Translations under genes and position numbers: made by a program
In this document: in pieces, positions 1-11,050 of the stretch
How the letters are laid out: each line of letters starts with the position of its first letter
Position numbering within the stretch: the stretch's first letter is position 1
Assembly: GCA_933207985.1 (NCBI GenBank)
Contig: OW240915.1
Span: 125,589,109 to 125,653,108, forward strand
From: Pelobates cultripes
Lineage: Eukaryota; Chordata; Amphibia; Anura; Pelobatidae
DNA: 64,000 nucleotides
Direction: 5' to 3'
Notes under the pieces: generated by a model
The model's database searches: none
What the model was told of the DNA's origin: nothing
What the model saw: the letters and a program-made list of their open reading frames with translations, nothing else

Positions 1-740
1 GATCCATTACACAGGCCATAGGTGAACGCACTGCACACCACAAAGAGAAAACAGAGGAGATCATAGGAGCACTTAATACCCTTCCATTTGCAAACCAGGC
101 TGGATCTCCTAACAGACAAGGTAGTGGACCATGAAGACAGAAATAGGGACAGCAATGTACATCTGAGAGGGGTGCCTGAAGACCTCACTCCACAAGATTT
201 GCACATCTATGCTGCAGAGCTCTTTCAAGTGCTGGTGCCAGACCTGTCTAAAGATCTCCTGCTGGACAGAATTCACCGGGTGCCAAGACCAAGGAATTTG
301 CGAATAAGAGTCTCACGTGAAGTGATCGCAAAATTCCTTTACTACACCTCTATAACGAAAATGTAATGCAAGCCTCTAGGCTTCTCCAGAACATGTTCTC
401 AGAGATCAAAATATATACCAACCTATCTGCTGCCACGCTCCTCAAACAGGAAGGCCCTGGCAACAGCGCTGAATGCCATGTTACCACAGTGGAAGAAGAC
501 CACAAGCTGCCTTGGGAATGGAACATCCCCATAAATGCGCAAAAAGGCATCACCGCATCAGGACCGACACAAAACTTGCGGCAAAACTTACCAAGGACTG
601 GAAGACCAGCTCCACAGCCAAGTGATAGCACTCTGCAAAGCGTGAGTCTTGACTCTCACACTGAACACTCAATATACCTGTGGTACACCACACAGTTGAA
701 GGCCACAGGCCTAACCTATATTAATTATTTCTTCCCATGA
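1..740 (+). pseudogene. L1-type LINE ORF1 remnant
   Basis: Translations in two overlapping frames (88-366 and 366-740) resemble the L1 ORF1 protein, an RNA-binding chaperone that coats the LINE transcript. The segment after a short coiled-coil tail has the RRM hallmark (NVHLRGVPEDLTP), then LLDRIHRVPRP and VIAKFLYY, which mark the RRM to C-terminal-domain boundary. The reading frame breaks near 360 and the C-terminal part is poorly conserved, so it is a fossil. The 5' end lies outside the window. The same strand carries ORF2 pieces downstream, giving the usual L1 order. Bases 741-1428 show no coding signal and probably represent the decayed ORF1 end and inter-ORF region. Confidence 0.75.
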
Positions 741-1428
741 GTTATGTTTACTTCTATTATTGTATGCCAAACCACTTTCCATTGTAAGCCATGCTTAACC
801 ACAGCGCACCCTACAGCAACCCCTGCCCACACATTTAAGCCCACATTGCAGTCTCCTTCAGTGAGGAGAACCTACCCCTACTAGGCTAAAATGTGCCATA
901 ATTACACCTTCTGTATACCTTCTACAACTTCTGATGATTATTTGTATATGGTTCTGTTGGTTTTGCTTTTTGATAGACACCAATTTTCTATGATTTTAAT
1001 TGTGCACCAATATACAGTAACTTCACTTTGCTAATATCATTAAATACGATCCAATGCTAACCAGACATACTCCTGCCACCATATCATACACAACCGAATA
1101 TGCAATGCAGGTTTTTGGCCCAGATGGATCCTTACAACACTACCTGTAACATTTCCACATACCCCTGTCTCAATTAAAACAGCTCCAGCTTAAGGAAGCT
1201 GAGATGGAGTTGGGGATAACCGGATGGTCAAATGATACTGCACTAAATATATTATTGTGGCTCTCCCATCACACCTGCATTCTTCACATCCTTTAACAGG
1301 GAACAAAAGACCCATATATGGGCCTTTGTCTGTACTACAATGCCAAGTTATAACTAAGCTACAAATGCAATAACACTAATCACTTAACAAGATATGGATG
1401 CCCTTGCAGTACCCCCTATACATTTCCA

Positions 1429-3410
1429 ATGACCATCACAGTTATATCCCTCAATTCCAAAGGCCAAAGCTCACAGAATAAAAGATGGCTCGCTCTTTTA
1501 GAAGCAACAAAAACCACAAAGCACAAGTGGCTTTCTTCCAAGAAACCCATTTCAAATAGGGGCATTAGATCCAAATTCTCATCTACCCTTTCCCCCCAAG
1601 ATTTCCACTCAAATCTGCTTCAAATCGAAAAAATTAGGTGCCTCTATACTGATCCACAGGGATGTCTCCTTCTCACTTGTCAAAAAAGTATGTGACAAAT
1701 GGGGCAGATACCTTGATCAATATATATATATTCCAAACAACAAATCAAGCCAAGTTCTTTGAAAACATATTTGGCCTCATTTCCCTGCACAAATTCGGAG
1801 ATGTCATACTAGGTGGAGACACCAAATTTCTCCTCGATGCCTCCATAGATTCTTCTTCCAACTACAAGGTTTATGCACCAACTGCTAAAAAACATACTCA
1901 CATAGCAAGCAGACTATCCACCACCATTCTACACCTTGACTTTGTTGACCCATGGGAGTTGTACACCCCACAGAAGTATTATAGTATATATTATACAGAA
2001 CAGGTCTCATTACATGGTCTGACCACACCACCATCACATTGATCATTCAGGAAAAGTATCCATCCTCAGGTATGGGTACCTGGAGACTGTATGACTCCTT
2101 ACTCAAAGACCTCAATATACTATCTACTATAAGACAAGATCTGGCTTCCTACTTTGATAACAAGGCCCCTTTCTGACACGTCCATTGAAACAGTATGGCA
2201 AGTTTACAAGGCAATCATAAGAAGAACTTGTGTCAAACATGTCAGCTACCAGAAACAAAAAAACAGATACAAACATTAAAGATATTATGGACTTAACACA
2301 AAAAAAAGAAGTGCAGTCCGCCCAAAGAAACACAGACAGCACTCTCCCAACTGCAAAATAAACTCAAAACTCTAGAACTTGAAAAGACCACCCACATTTT
2401 ACAAATATACACACATACATTTTTTTCCCAAGGCAACAAAGCCTTGGTCCTACTAGTAACAGAACTAAAAGCCAAATCCCATAAGTCCAAAATAGCGTAC
2501 ATACAGACTAAAGACAGGGCAAACTACTTAACCCACAAGACATTGTAAACAAATTTGCATCCTACTATAACACTCTTTATAATCTTAACCAGTTCTGCCA
2601 CCCCCTCTTCACAAATTCCTAAACATGGTGGACCTTCCCTCTATACCCTCCGCAGATATGGAAGTCCTCACCGCACCATTTACCCACACAGAGATAGAGA
2701 AAGCCATACGGGATTTGCCCACACACAAAGCAGCAGGCCCTGATGGCTTCACCAACCTCAATTATCAGAAATTTGCAAACATCGTGGCACCTTCCCTCAC
2801 ACACCTTTTCAAAACCTGCTTTTCCAAGGGAAAACTACCACAAATTTCTACATTACCCAAACCGGGCAAACCTCCAACCCAATGCCAAAATTCCCAGCCG
2901 ATCTCCTTCTTGAACAGCAATGTAAAAATGTATGCTAAGATGGTCAACTGTCTTTCCACTATCTTACCAAAACTGAATCACAACAATCAATCAGAGTTTA
3001 TTAAAGGGAGACTAGGCTCAGATAACACCAGAAAAATCTCAACATACTTTTGCACATGCACACAACACATACACAGGGCCTCATCCTTACCCTCAATGTA
3101 AAGAAGGCATTTGACAGACTCAACTGGCAGTATATAACACAAGTACTCCTCAAATGTGGCATCCCCCAAACTTTCATCTCAGGAATCATGGCCCTCTATA
3201 TTAACCCAAAAGCAAAAGTTTCCAACTCTGGGTTCATCTCTAGACCGTTTATTATCACAAATGGCACGAGACAAGCATGTCCTCTGTTCTAGTGCTAGCG
3301 GTTCCTATCACTGGAACCACTAGCACATAAAATAAGGCAACACAACAGCATACTCTGCATTACTCTGGGAGAGCAACAGTTTTGTTTCTCCATAGGGCCA
3401 GACTGGGGAT
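1429..3410 (+). pseudogene. L1-type LINE ORF2 remnant (endonuclease and RT)
   Basis: ORF2 of L1 makes the nicking endonuclease and reverse transcriptase. The start matches the usual endonuclease N-terminus (MTITVISLNSKGQ, with NKRWLALLEA following), and a shifted frame after it reads like the FFQETHF motif. Degenerate endonuclease sequence follows to about 2340. RT sequence begins near 2620 with FTHTEIEKAIRDLP, HKAAGPDGFT, FIKGR and the palm start LNVKKAFDRLNW (3080-3130), then NGTRQACPL (3260-3290). Beyond this a further frame gives PLAHKIRQH. Several frameshifts and stops separate these blocks and the YADD part is not seen. An inverted copy of 1847 onward lies at 45257-46820. Confidence 0.8.
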
Positions 3411-3489
3411 ACAAAGCAGCCCTAGAAAAAAAATCTATGCCAGCCTCATAAGTCATTGTGCCATGTATTGTCTCATGACATTGGCATAC

Positions 3490-3775
3490 CTAAGACCCAA
3501 TTGACACCACCGTCTGAACATGACTCCCACAGAAACCTCTAATGTCTTGACCTAGATCATATCTCCACTAATCTCCAAACTCTCCTTTTACCTATCTCAA
3601 ACCTCACCTGTCCTAGTTCTGCAACCTCCTTCTACAATTCCACCCTCTCCTCTCAACTAGACATCATGGCACCTTGTACATTTAAATGCCGCAGGCCCCC
3701 CCAACAACAACCCTGGCACGACAAGCTCACTTGGTACCTCCAAAAATGCTCCAGAACTGCTGAACGCTGTTTTAA
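3490..3775 (+). mobile_element. L2-like LINE ORF2 linker fragment
   Basis: Translation gives FYNSTLSSQLDIMAP followed by QQQPWHDKLTWYLQKCSR and AERCFKRA. This matches the linker between endonuclease and RT in L2-type LINEs (YNSTLSSLLD..AP, then PWF/PWH and the R..ER motif). It abuts CR1 sequence at about 3775 with no target duplication. The same junction appears in the inverted copy at 44886-45010, so the join predates the duplication. Bases 3411-3489 are unassigned. Confidence 0.55.
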
Positions 3776-5290
3776 AAGAGCTTAGTGGTGTACTAGCAAA
3801 ACCATTAACAGATTTATTTAACCAATCATTGTTAACAGGAGTAGTCCCAGAAGATTGGAAGTTAGCGAATGTTGTGCCCATTTACAAGAAAGGTAATAGG
3901 GAGGAGTCGGGCAACTATAGGCCAGTAAGCCTTACTTCAGTAGTGGGAAAGTGATGGAAACCATGTTAAAGGATAGGATTGATGAACATCTAAAAACACA
4001 TGGATTTCAAGATCAGAGACAACATGGGTTTACTTCAGGGAGATCATGCCAAACTAATCTTATTGATTTTTTTGATTGGGTAACTAAAACTATAGATCAG
4101 GGTGGTGCAGTAGACATTGCTTACCTAGATTTCAGTAAGGCTTTTGACACTGTTGCACATAGAAGGCTTATCAATAAACTGCAATCTTTAAGTTTGGATT
4201 CCAATATTGTTGAATGGGTAAGGCAGTGGCTGAGTGACAGGCAACAGAGGGTTGTAGTTAATGGAATATATTCGAAGCTTGGACTTGTCACCAGTGGGGT
4301 ACCTCAGGGATCTGTACTTGGACCCATTCTCTTTAATATTTTTATTAGTGATATTGCAGAAGGTCTTGATGGTAAGGTATGTCTTTTTGCTGATGATACT
4401 AAGATATGTAACAGGGTTGATGTTCCAGGAGGGATAAGCCAAATGACAAATGATTTAGGTAAACTAGAAAAATGGTCAGAATTGTGGCAACTGGCATTTA
4501 ATGTGGATAAGTGCAAGATAATGCATCTTGGACATAAAAACCCAAGGGCAGAGTACAGAATATTTGATAGAGTTCTAACCTCAACATATGAGGAAAGGGA
4601 TTTAGGGGTGATTATTTCTGATGGCTTAAAGGTAGGCAGACAATGTAATAGAGCAGCAGGAAATGCTAGCAGAATGCTTGGTTGTATAGGGAGAGGTATT
4701 AGCAGTAGAAAGAGGGAAGTGCTCATGCCATTGTACAGAACACTGGTGAGACCTCACTTGGAGTATTGTACACAGTACTGGAGACCGTATCTTCAGAAGG
4801 ATATTGATACCTTAGAGAGGGTTCAGAGAAGGGCTACTAAACTGGTTCATGGATTGCGGGATAAAACTTACCAGGAAAGGTTAAAGGATCTTAACATGTA
4901 TAGCTTGGAGGAAAGACGAGACAGGGGGGATATGATAGAAACATTTAAATATATAAAGGGAATCAACACAGTAAAGGAGGAGACTATATTTAAAAGAAGA
5001 AAAACTACCACAACAAGAGGACATAGTATTAAATTAGAGGGACAAAGGTTTAAAAATAATATCAGGAAGTATTACTTTACTGAGAGGGTAGTGGATGATT
5101 GGAATAGCCTTCCAGCTGAAGTGGTAGAGGTTAACACAGTAAAGGAGTTTAAGCATGCATGGGATAGGCATAAGGCTATCCTAACTATAAGATAAGGCTA
5201 GGGACTAATGAAAGTTTTTAGAAAATTGGGCAGACTAGATGGGCCGAATGGTTCTTATCTGCCGTCACATTCTATGTTTCTATGTTTCTA
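3776..5290 (+). mobile_element. CR1-type LINE, 5'-truncated
   Basis: Sequence from ELSGVLAKPLTDLFNQ through the end of RT, ending at 5258-5300 in several copies of an 8-bp TCTATGTT-type repeat. Short octamer 3' repeats in place of poly(A) are a CR1-clade hallmark. One G is missing near 3945 relative to the copies at 35500 and 44720 (GTGGGAAAG against GTGGGGAAAG), which breaks the frame before the open stretch 3951-5195. Three copies lie in the window: this one, 34165-36035 (minus, longest) and 43385-44890 (minus). This copy and the third share the same 5' truncation against an L2-like scrap. This copy and the second share 3' flanking DNA. Confidence 0.9.
3951..5195 (+). CDS. CR1 ORF2 reverse transcriptase, 414-residue open fragment
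   Basis: This is the RT of a CR1 LINE, which copies element RNA at a nicked target in the nucleus. Visible motifs: YLDFSKAFD (residues about 58-66, first catalytic Asp), SGVPQGSVLGP (about 115-125) and FADDT (about 146-150, catalytic pair). A C-terminal region with DKCKIMHLG, RDLGV, LYRTLVRPHLEYC and LERVQRRATKL is typical of CR1/L2 RT C-termini. The upstream fingers and the endonuclease are absent or out of frame, so the listed methionine is just the first in the frame and not a real start. The frame stays open to its natural stop. Retained openness suggests a fairly young copy, but without endonuclease it cannot be autonomous. Confidence 0.85.
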   Translation: MMETMLKDRIDEHLKTHGFQDQRQHGFTSGRSCQTNLIDFFDWVTKTIDQGGAVDIAYLDFSKAFDTVAHRRLINKLQSLSLDSNIVEWVRQWLSDRQQRVVVNGIYSKLGLVTSGVPQGSVLGPILFNIFISDIAEGLDGKVCLFADDTKICNRVDVPGGISQMTNDLGKLEKWSELWQLAFNVDKCKIMHLGHKNPRAEYRIFDRVLTSTYEERDLGVIISDGLKVGRQCNRAAGNASRMLGCIGRGISSRKREVLMPLYRTLVRPHLEYCTQYWRPYLQKDIDTLERVQRRATKLVHGLRDKTYQERLKDLNMYSLEERRDRGDMIETFKYIKGINTVKEETIFKRRKTTTTRGHSIKLEGQRFKNNIRKYYFTERVVDDWNSLPAEVVEVNTVKEFKHAWDRHKAILTIR

Positions 5291-6680
5291 TGTTTCTATT
5301 TAATAAGTATCAATATATAAAAGCAAGTAAGTAAATCTGATCGTGAACACTTTTGTAGAAAATTTCCCTTTGCTTTCTTTATAACTACGCCGATCCGGAA
5401 ATATACATGAATGAACCACAAGCTGGAACTTACGGAAACTGGAAGTGACGAGTGATACGGAAGCAAGCAGGAGGAAGGTGATTGAGGCTTGACATGCAGG
5501 GCGTCACCATTGCTATGGTGATAGCCCGCAAAAATTTCAAGCCGAACACCAATCATTTACCCCAGGGAGGGGTACATATAGCAGGAACAGGTCTAAGGAA
5601 CACCTAGAAAGACTTTTTAGAGTAATAGTACAATAAAGTTTATATATATATTTATACACTATTCACTATTGGCATTTTTCCTGCTATCTTAAAGGAGGAG
5701 TGTGGTCCTTAACCACATATGCTGTTTCATTGAGCCAGTTTGGATGGCTCTGGGTTTGTGAGTACCCCATTTTTTATTCTATTATTCATAAGGTATCTAT
5801 CTAAGGTATTGCACTATATACGTTCTATATCCTAGATTAAGAGCAAGGAGAAGAAGGTTTAAAAGAAGGGAAAGGGTCGCCTCTACGGACCCTAAAAATG
5901 CAAGAACTGAGCTAAAACCTTTTGGCTCTAAATATTAAGAGTAGGAAAAATCTTTTGTACCTTTCTCATAACTATATCTTACAGTTTTACACTATGACAT
6001 GGTTTTTGTGTTTTATGTTTTTAAGGAACTATACACTATACATTAAGATTTCAATATTAGAGAAATATTAAAGGTATATACAAAAGATATCTATTCATCT
6101 CACTACAGCACTGAATATCTCCAATTCTATCACTTATACTTATTATAGCGCTTCACCATCACTTTGGGTTCTACATTCGTAACGTTATTTATTAAATCTC
6201 TTCTTTTTCTGTAACCAAAAACGTTAGACATAAATAAGCATACATTAACATATACATATATAACTCCACACATCCAACCCAACGACCCAACCGTCCTTGC
6301 CAATAAACATACAGTGGTTCCTAATCACTACTTCCTCTCACCCCCCCCCCATCATAAAAATCATATCTTTCAAATGCCCTCCATCAGCCACCCTTATCCA
6401 TGCTCGATGGGCACGACACCTCAGGCAACCTAATGTTAACTGTTTGAAGCAGGGGAGGTAAAGACCTTAAAAACTTGTTTATCTCATTCCATATACTTAA
6501 ACGTAACTCCTCAAACTCAAGTGGCAAGGACATACCCCGGGCTAGCTGTGACTAAATATACTAATAGGGCGGGCGGGAGAGAAGCGGCTTGCTGGCCCGA
6601 ATCCCAAGTGGCACTGAAATAAGACCTCCCCCACACTAACTTACAAAGAACATAATCCCACCCACACACACGTTCCCAAG
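5291..6680. other. Unassigned AT-rich DNA in the left arm
   Basis: No open frame resembles a known protein. A TA-rich stretch with AATAAA lies near 5632 and a C run at 6341-6350. The mirror copy is 32782-34165. It is the 3' flank of the CR1 insertion. Confidence 0.4.
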
Positions 6681-7025
6681 TGTGATGAAGTGCCCTTCGC
6701 CACTTGTGCCTGGAGGGGACTACTGGCTAGTCTCCTGAATTCCGACTATAACCCTGTGCTGATAGCTGTATTATCCCCCTGTAGAAAGATTTATTTGTGT
6801 ATTTCTGCCGGGGCGTTCGGGACTTTCAGTATGTGAGTAGTGCTACTCCAGATAACTATGCCATGGAGCCTATTCATGTAACAAAAGACTATGGAAAAGA
6901 CTTTGGCTCCATGGCGATTGAACTGTATGTAGGTAATCTGTGCGCCATTCGGTAATAATGTGCGCTCAGATCTAAGCTATCTGGGGATAGGTTGCATGTA
7001 TATGTTTTATGTAGTAATTGTAACA
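6681..7025 (+). repeat. 5' LTR, 345 bp
   Basis: Starts TGTGATGAAG and ends TTGTAACA. It matches 8117-8461 along its whole length with scattered substitutions. Its first 80 bases resemble the LTR start of the 37110-41226 element read on the minus strand. Confidence 0.75.
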
Positions 7026-7145
7026 TTAGTCACAATGGAGTGGGAGCTGGAGCAGAGCTAACAACATCTGTTTAGCTTAGCACAGCAACCAAGTATACTA
7101 CAAGGAGTAGGGACAGTCGATCCTGCTCCCCAGAGGCAGTATACT

Positions 7146-8116
7146 TTGCTGAGAGCGAAGACAACCGGTCTCCCTCCCCAGCGACGGCCTGAGTTCCAGA
7201 TGGAGGTCATGGTCGATCCCTCCACCGTACAACAGCCAGCGTCCTGGGGACGCTCTCCAACAGCAGCCAGAGGTACCAGAGGTGAGGGACCTCATAGACT
7301 TGGCCTGGGAAGATCCACAGGTGGCAGGCGGAGATGGGACCGAGGTCTCTCTGCTGGCCCAACAGGGATGCTGGGCAGCCGGCCCAGATCCCCAGCAGCA
7401 GTATACTTTGCCTGGAGAGGAGACAACCAGTCTCTCTCCCCAGCGGTGGCCTGAGTTCCAGGAGGAGGTGATGGTAGATCCCTCCTCCGTACAGCAACCA
7501 GCGTCCTGGGTAGGGGAGGTAACCGGCCTTCCACTCCAACAGCAGCCAGAGATACCAGGAGAGGGGGAGAACAACCCTAACCCCACTGGCGCAGATGGGA
7601 CCGCGGTCTCTGTGCCAGTCCCACAGGGATGCTGGACGGGCGGTCCAGATCCCCAACCAACCCCACAGGGATGCCAGGAGGAGGAGGTAAGCGAAACTTC
7701 CCCTCCCCAGCTACATCCCAACTGGGTCCTGGGGGCAGTGGATGAGCCTACAATACCCACTGACCCCCTCCCAGCAGCAAAGCTGACATTTGGGCAGAGC
7801 GCTGTTAGCCTCTGCCCCCTTTTCCCCTGGTCCAGAGCCTGACTTACCACGGGTTACCTCAGCGGAAGAGCTGGCAGCAGGGCAGAGCGCCGCTGGCCTC
7901 TGCCCCCCAAGCAACACCAGCAGTTTGCCTAGCTGCACCAGAGAGACTGAGAGTGCTGCGCTGTCCCACTACAAACATGAACCTACAGGCCAGTATAATT
8001 TATTGTGGGGGAGTTACTCTGCACATTTTTCTTTGTGGGTGGGCTGCCCAACTAACCTAGGTACTGACCAGCATAAGGTCAGGTACCTGTTTAGTCTTCC
8101 CCCCAAAGGGAAGATG
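7146..8116 (+). pseudogene. Decayed Q/P-rich repeat protein of the short LTR element
   Basis: The plus strand carries overlapping open stretches (7146-7454, 7282-7842, 7790-8272). They contain recurring blocks of the form QGCW..GPDPQ, PEFQ.EVMVDPS.VQQPASW and LPLQQQPEIPG. A short N-terminal motif VRDLIDLAWEDPQ matches VADLLDWSCEGPQ in the 664-residue protein of the 37110-41226 element. AAGQSAAGLCPPSN near the end matches APGQSTAGLCPLSN there. The long acidic N-terminal region of that protein is missing. Frameshifts link the pieces. Function is unknown. Antisense frames of similar length are shadows of the same repeats. Confidence 0.55.
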
Positions 8117-8461
8117 TGTGACGAAGTGCCCTTCGCTACTTGTGCCTGGAAGGGACTACTTGCTAGCCTCCAGCCTTCCGACTATGGTCCCTGTGCTGAT
8201 AGCTGTATTTTCCCTGGCAGAAAGGTTTATTTGTGTATTTCTGCCGGGGCGTTCTGGACTTTCAGTGTGTGAGTAGTGCTACCCCAGATAGCTATGCCAT
8301 GGAGCCTATTCATGTAACAAAAGACTATGGAAAATACTTTGGCTCCATGGCGATTGAACTGTATGTAGGTGATCTGAGCACCATTCGGTAATAATGTGCG
8401 CTCAGATCTAAGCTATCTGGGGATATGTTGCATGTATATGTTTTATGTAGTAATTGTAACA
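8117..8461 (+). repeat. 3' LTR, 345 bp
   Basis: Second copy of the 6681-7025 repeat, beginning TGTGACGAAG directly after a purine-rich stretch and ending TTGTAACA. Confidence 0.75.
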
Positions 8462-9090
8462 TTGTGTAATTTTATGTCTTTCTGCAACCATGTGGCAACC
8501 TACTGGATAAGAGTCAGCACACCATTGAGAGCCCCCAAAAAAACGCCAAACCTGCTCGGCAACAGGTGAAAGTCAGTGGAAGGGACTTAGGGGGCCTGAT
8601 TGCACAAGCCACCGTTAATGGAGGCCCAGAAGGAAACTCCATACAGCCCCACGGGCAACACTGACAGGCAAAGCCAGGACCAGATCAGTATAAGTGGAGG
8701 GGAGAAAACCGAAGGGGGGGGAGTGGGGGCAGAACGGAAAGAGCCAGGGGGACAAAGGTAAAGCAGAGGAGAGAGGGTGGGGGGCGGGGGAGAGAGACCC
8801 AGGGAGGAGGCTCCTGGGCCACCTGAGGTCCTCAACGCCGGTACCGGAGTACCTCGCGTGGCCCCACCGGGCCTACCCACCTTTGGGGGCCCTTGCCACA
8901 ACCCCACCGTCCCACCGGCCGCGAGGGGATTAAAAAGGCCTTTAGGCAGCCGTCCGCTGCTGGAAAACTGCAGCCCGCCGTCCACCGCCTCTGGCCATGG
9001 ATGCAGGCTGGGTAGGCCGCACTTCCGGCGCGGCACATGAAGGCTGCGAACCCACCTTAAATGTTGCAGGCTGCGTGTCTGGAGCCCCCC
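8462..9090. other. Unassigned GC-rich DNA
   Basis: G-rich on the plus strand at 8700-8800, with stretches of CCGG-type sequence to 9040. An antisense open frame of 180 codons (8587-9129) is proline/glycine-rich, runs into MITE sequence and looks compositional. Mirror copy at 30372-31000. Confidence 0.3.
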
Positions 9091-9437
9091 CCTTCTGCCC
9101 ATTGGAGTGGTCTGGGTGCCAACTCTCACTACTCTTAACCCTGCAAGTGTAATTATTGCAGTATTTTTATAAACTGCAATAATTACACTTGCAGGGTTAA
9201 CTCCACCTCTAGTGGCTGTCTACTCGACACTTCCTGGTTTCTAGCACAGGAAACCTGTGCTAGAGCATTGCTGGATGTCTTCACTCTGTGTGAGGATCTC
9301 CAATGTCACTTATTTCCCCAAAGGAAAACATTGAAATGCATTTTCAATGCTTTCCTATGGGGAGTGCTTCACGCCTTCAGCAACCGGGGATTGGGGGGTG
9401 AGAAGATTGTTTTCCTGGCACTGGAGTTTCCCTTTAA
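9091..9437 (-). mobile_element. T2/Kolobok-type MITE, truncated
   Basis: Read on the minus strand it starts TTAAAGGGAAACTCC (9437 backward), continues with CAGTGCCAGGAAAAC and contains the TTTCCTATGGGG block. It ends with GGCACCCAGACCACTCC. The same order of blocks is seen in the complete element at 56603-57094. The distal inverted terminus is missing, so it is truncated. Mirror copy 30026-30372. Confidence 0.6.
9136..9202. repeat. Near-perfect hairpin inside the MITE
   Basis: TTAACCCTGCAAGTGTAATT and its reverse complement flank a short AT-rich loop; the stem is about 28 bp. Confidence 0.85.
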
Positions 9438-9779
9438 ACAAAAAAAAAAGTATTCTACTCCTTACCACCTTGAAATGGGAGGGAAGGTTGTGGGGCAGCA
9501 GAAAACTTCATAGATAAGTCCTTTGCTAATAAATATGCGCTCCCTCTCCCTCTACTTTCCCAGCAACTATATGTTTTGTTAAGTGACTATTGTAACATAG
9601 TTTACTATTTTCCAGTGCATATCCACACTTAAGATCAAATCTTGGTCTTTGCATGTGGATATTACTATTTTTACTTTATCGATTTGTACACAGGAGTTAA
9701 GCCCTTGATACCATTGGAATGTGTTTTTTTTTTTTTTTTGGAGATTTTATTCAGGGTAGGAGATCTTGAACAAGCAGAC

Positions 9780-10255
9780 CACCATGAACTGGATGAATTG
9801 TCTCATTCCACTTGGTATACCTGAAGAGATAGTGTCCTATAGGGGTCCACAATTTGTCTCCTGATTCTGGAAGGCAATCACCAATCAACTAAGAATAAAA
9901 TTGTGTCATTCGTCAGCCTATCATCCTCAATCGAATGGTGCTGCTGAGAGGACAAACCAGTCCTTAGAACATTATCTACGGTGTTTTATCTCAGACAACC
10001 ACGATAATTGGTCGAAAAACTGCTTCCCTGGGCTGAATATGCTCACAATTGTAATACGAGGTCCAGTCTATTGTTGATTCCCGTCTCTCCAGGGGAGACC
10101 TTCAATACTTGATTCATTGGAAGGGCTATGGTCCTGACGAGAGGTCCTAGGTGGGGGTTGATGAAATCCATGCACCCAGTCGATTCCGGGGTTTCTATTC
10201 TGGCTTCCCTGATTGGACTGGTGGTTCCTGCCCAGTGGGTGGTTCTGAGAGGGGG
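9780..10255 (+). pseudogene. Ty3/chromovirus integrase end and chromodomain
   Basis: The translation across frames gives YRGPQFVS, FWKAITNQL, SSAYHPQSNGAAERTNQSLE and DNWSKN, the second half of the retroviral-type integrase core. The catalytic Glu lies in AAERTNQ. A short deletion follows, then [18 protein letters not shown], a chromodomain of the kind chromoviral integrases use to choose insertion sites. A purine-rich tract (GAGAGGGGG, 10247-10255) and an LTR follow directly, so the domain order is the usual one with integrase last. In-frame stops show it is dead. The protease, RT and RNase H are not present upstream. Mirror copy at 29208-29683. Confidence 0.8.
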
Positions 10256-10812
10256 TGTAATGTAAGCCCTTTTACACTTACCTTGGCGGTCTGCCGACCT
10301 GCTGATGTTGGGATCCGGCGGACTGCTGCTTCCATGCAGCCTGAGGCTCCAGTCAGCCTCAGGGACTCCAAGCCACTGTGTGCCCATCCCTTTTTACGAT
10401 GTGGTGCACATGGGCCGGCGTCATGGTGTTGGAAGAGCTCTATGCAAAAGAGCTCAAAGCACAAACCACGCCCCCAACTATATAAAAGTTCAGTCTGCCC
10501 AAAGCAAAGTGCCCTTTTGTGATTCCTAGTGTTCTTTGTGTCACTAGTGTCCTTATAGCGCGTCCCTGTATCCTTTGTGGTATATATTTGGTTTTGACCC
10601 GGCTTCCTCTCAACTATTCTGTTTTCTGGCTTCCTTGACTCAGCTTTGTTCCTCGTACTTGTGTATTTCTGGCTTCCCTTGATCTTGGCTTGTTCTGATG
10701 TTCCTTAAGTATATTCTTTATTCCGACCATTCTAACCACCGGTTTAGGGACCTTCTTTCTGTCTGTTCTCACCTGGTGGGTTTTCATTCTGCGTGCTGGG
10801 TTGTATGTTACA
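10256..10812 (+). repeat. 3' LTR of the Ty3/chromovirus
   Basis: Begins TGTAATGTAAGCCC right after a polypurine tract and ends GTATGTTACA, giving TG...CA ends and 557 bp. No matching 5' LTR is in the window. Mirror copy at 28651-29207. Confidence 0.65.
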
Positions 10813-11050
10813 GTACAGTTATGAATAGGTGGATAGTATTAATAAAGAGACCTTGCTCAAATATTCCAGAGCCAAAAGAACCTGTCTCTGGGATATACAA
10901 CTTTGGTGTCGCTAAAAGGAAAACCTTCCTTATTTTATGCAGGAAGCAGAGTTGAATTGAAGTATAAGACTAAAAATATAAAATAAACAGTAAATGTATT
11001 AACTCCGTAAAACAGTATAAAACAATAAAATCAATAGATTAGATAAAGTC
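10813..11050. other. Unassigned DNA between LTR and PLE tail
   Basis: AT-rich; a frame open from 10698 to 10955 crosses the LTR end and is not convincing. Confidence 0.3.

Larger units (their letters stand above)
6681..8461 (+). mobile_element. Short non-autonomous LTR element (left-arm copy)
   Basis: Two 345-bp direct repeats (6681-7025 and 8117-8461) both start TGTGA and end GTAACA, the TG...CA form of LTRs. The DNA just inside the 5' LTR (TTAGTCACAATGGAGTGGGA) aligns with the primer-binding-site candidate of the larger element at 37110-41226. The DNA before the 3' LTR (AAAGGGAAGATG) is purine-rich and aligns with that element's polypurine tract. The internal region is only about 1.1 kb and codes a decayed Q/P-rich protein. 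No target duplication is visible (CCAAG against TTGTG), so one end may have been exchanged by recombination. No gag or pol is present. Confidence 0.75.

Noticed and set aside
4304..4726. 140-codon frame antisense to CR1 RT (also at 34735 and 43940)
   Set aside because: Shadow of the RT frame, present in all three copies for the same reason.
7098..7850. 250-codon minus-strand frame (and mirror at 31612-32364)
   Set aside because: Antisense to the short LTR element, whose polarity is set by the polypurine tract and by homology to the larger element.
8587..9129. 180-codon Pro/Gly-rich minus-strand frame (mirror 30333-30875)
   Set aside because: GC-rich composition, no family signal, and it runs into MITE sequence.
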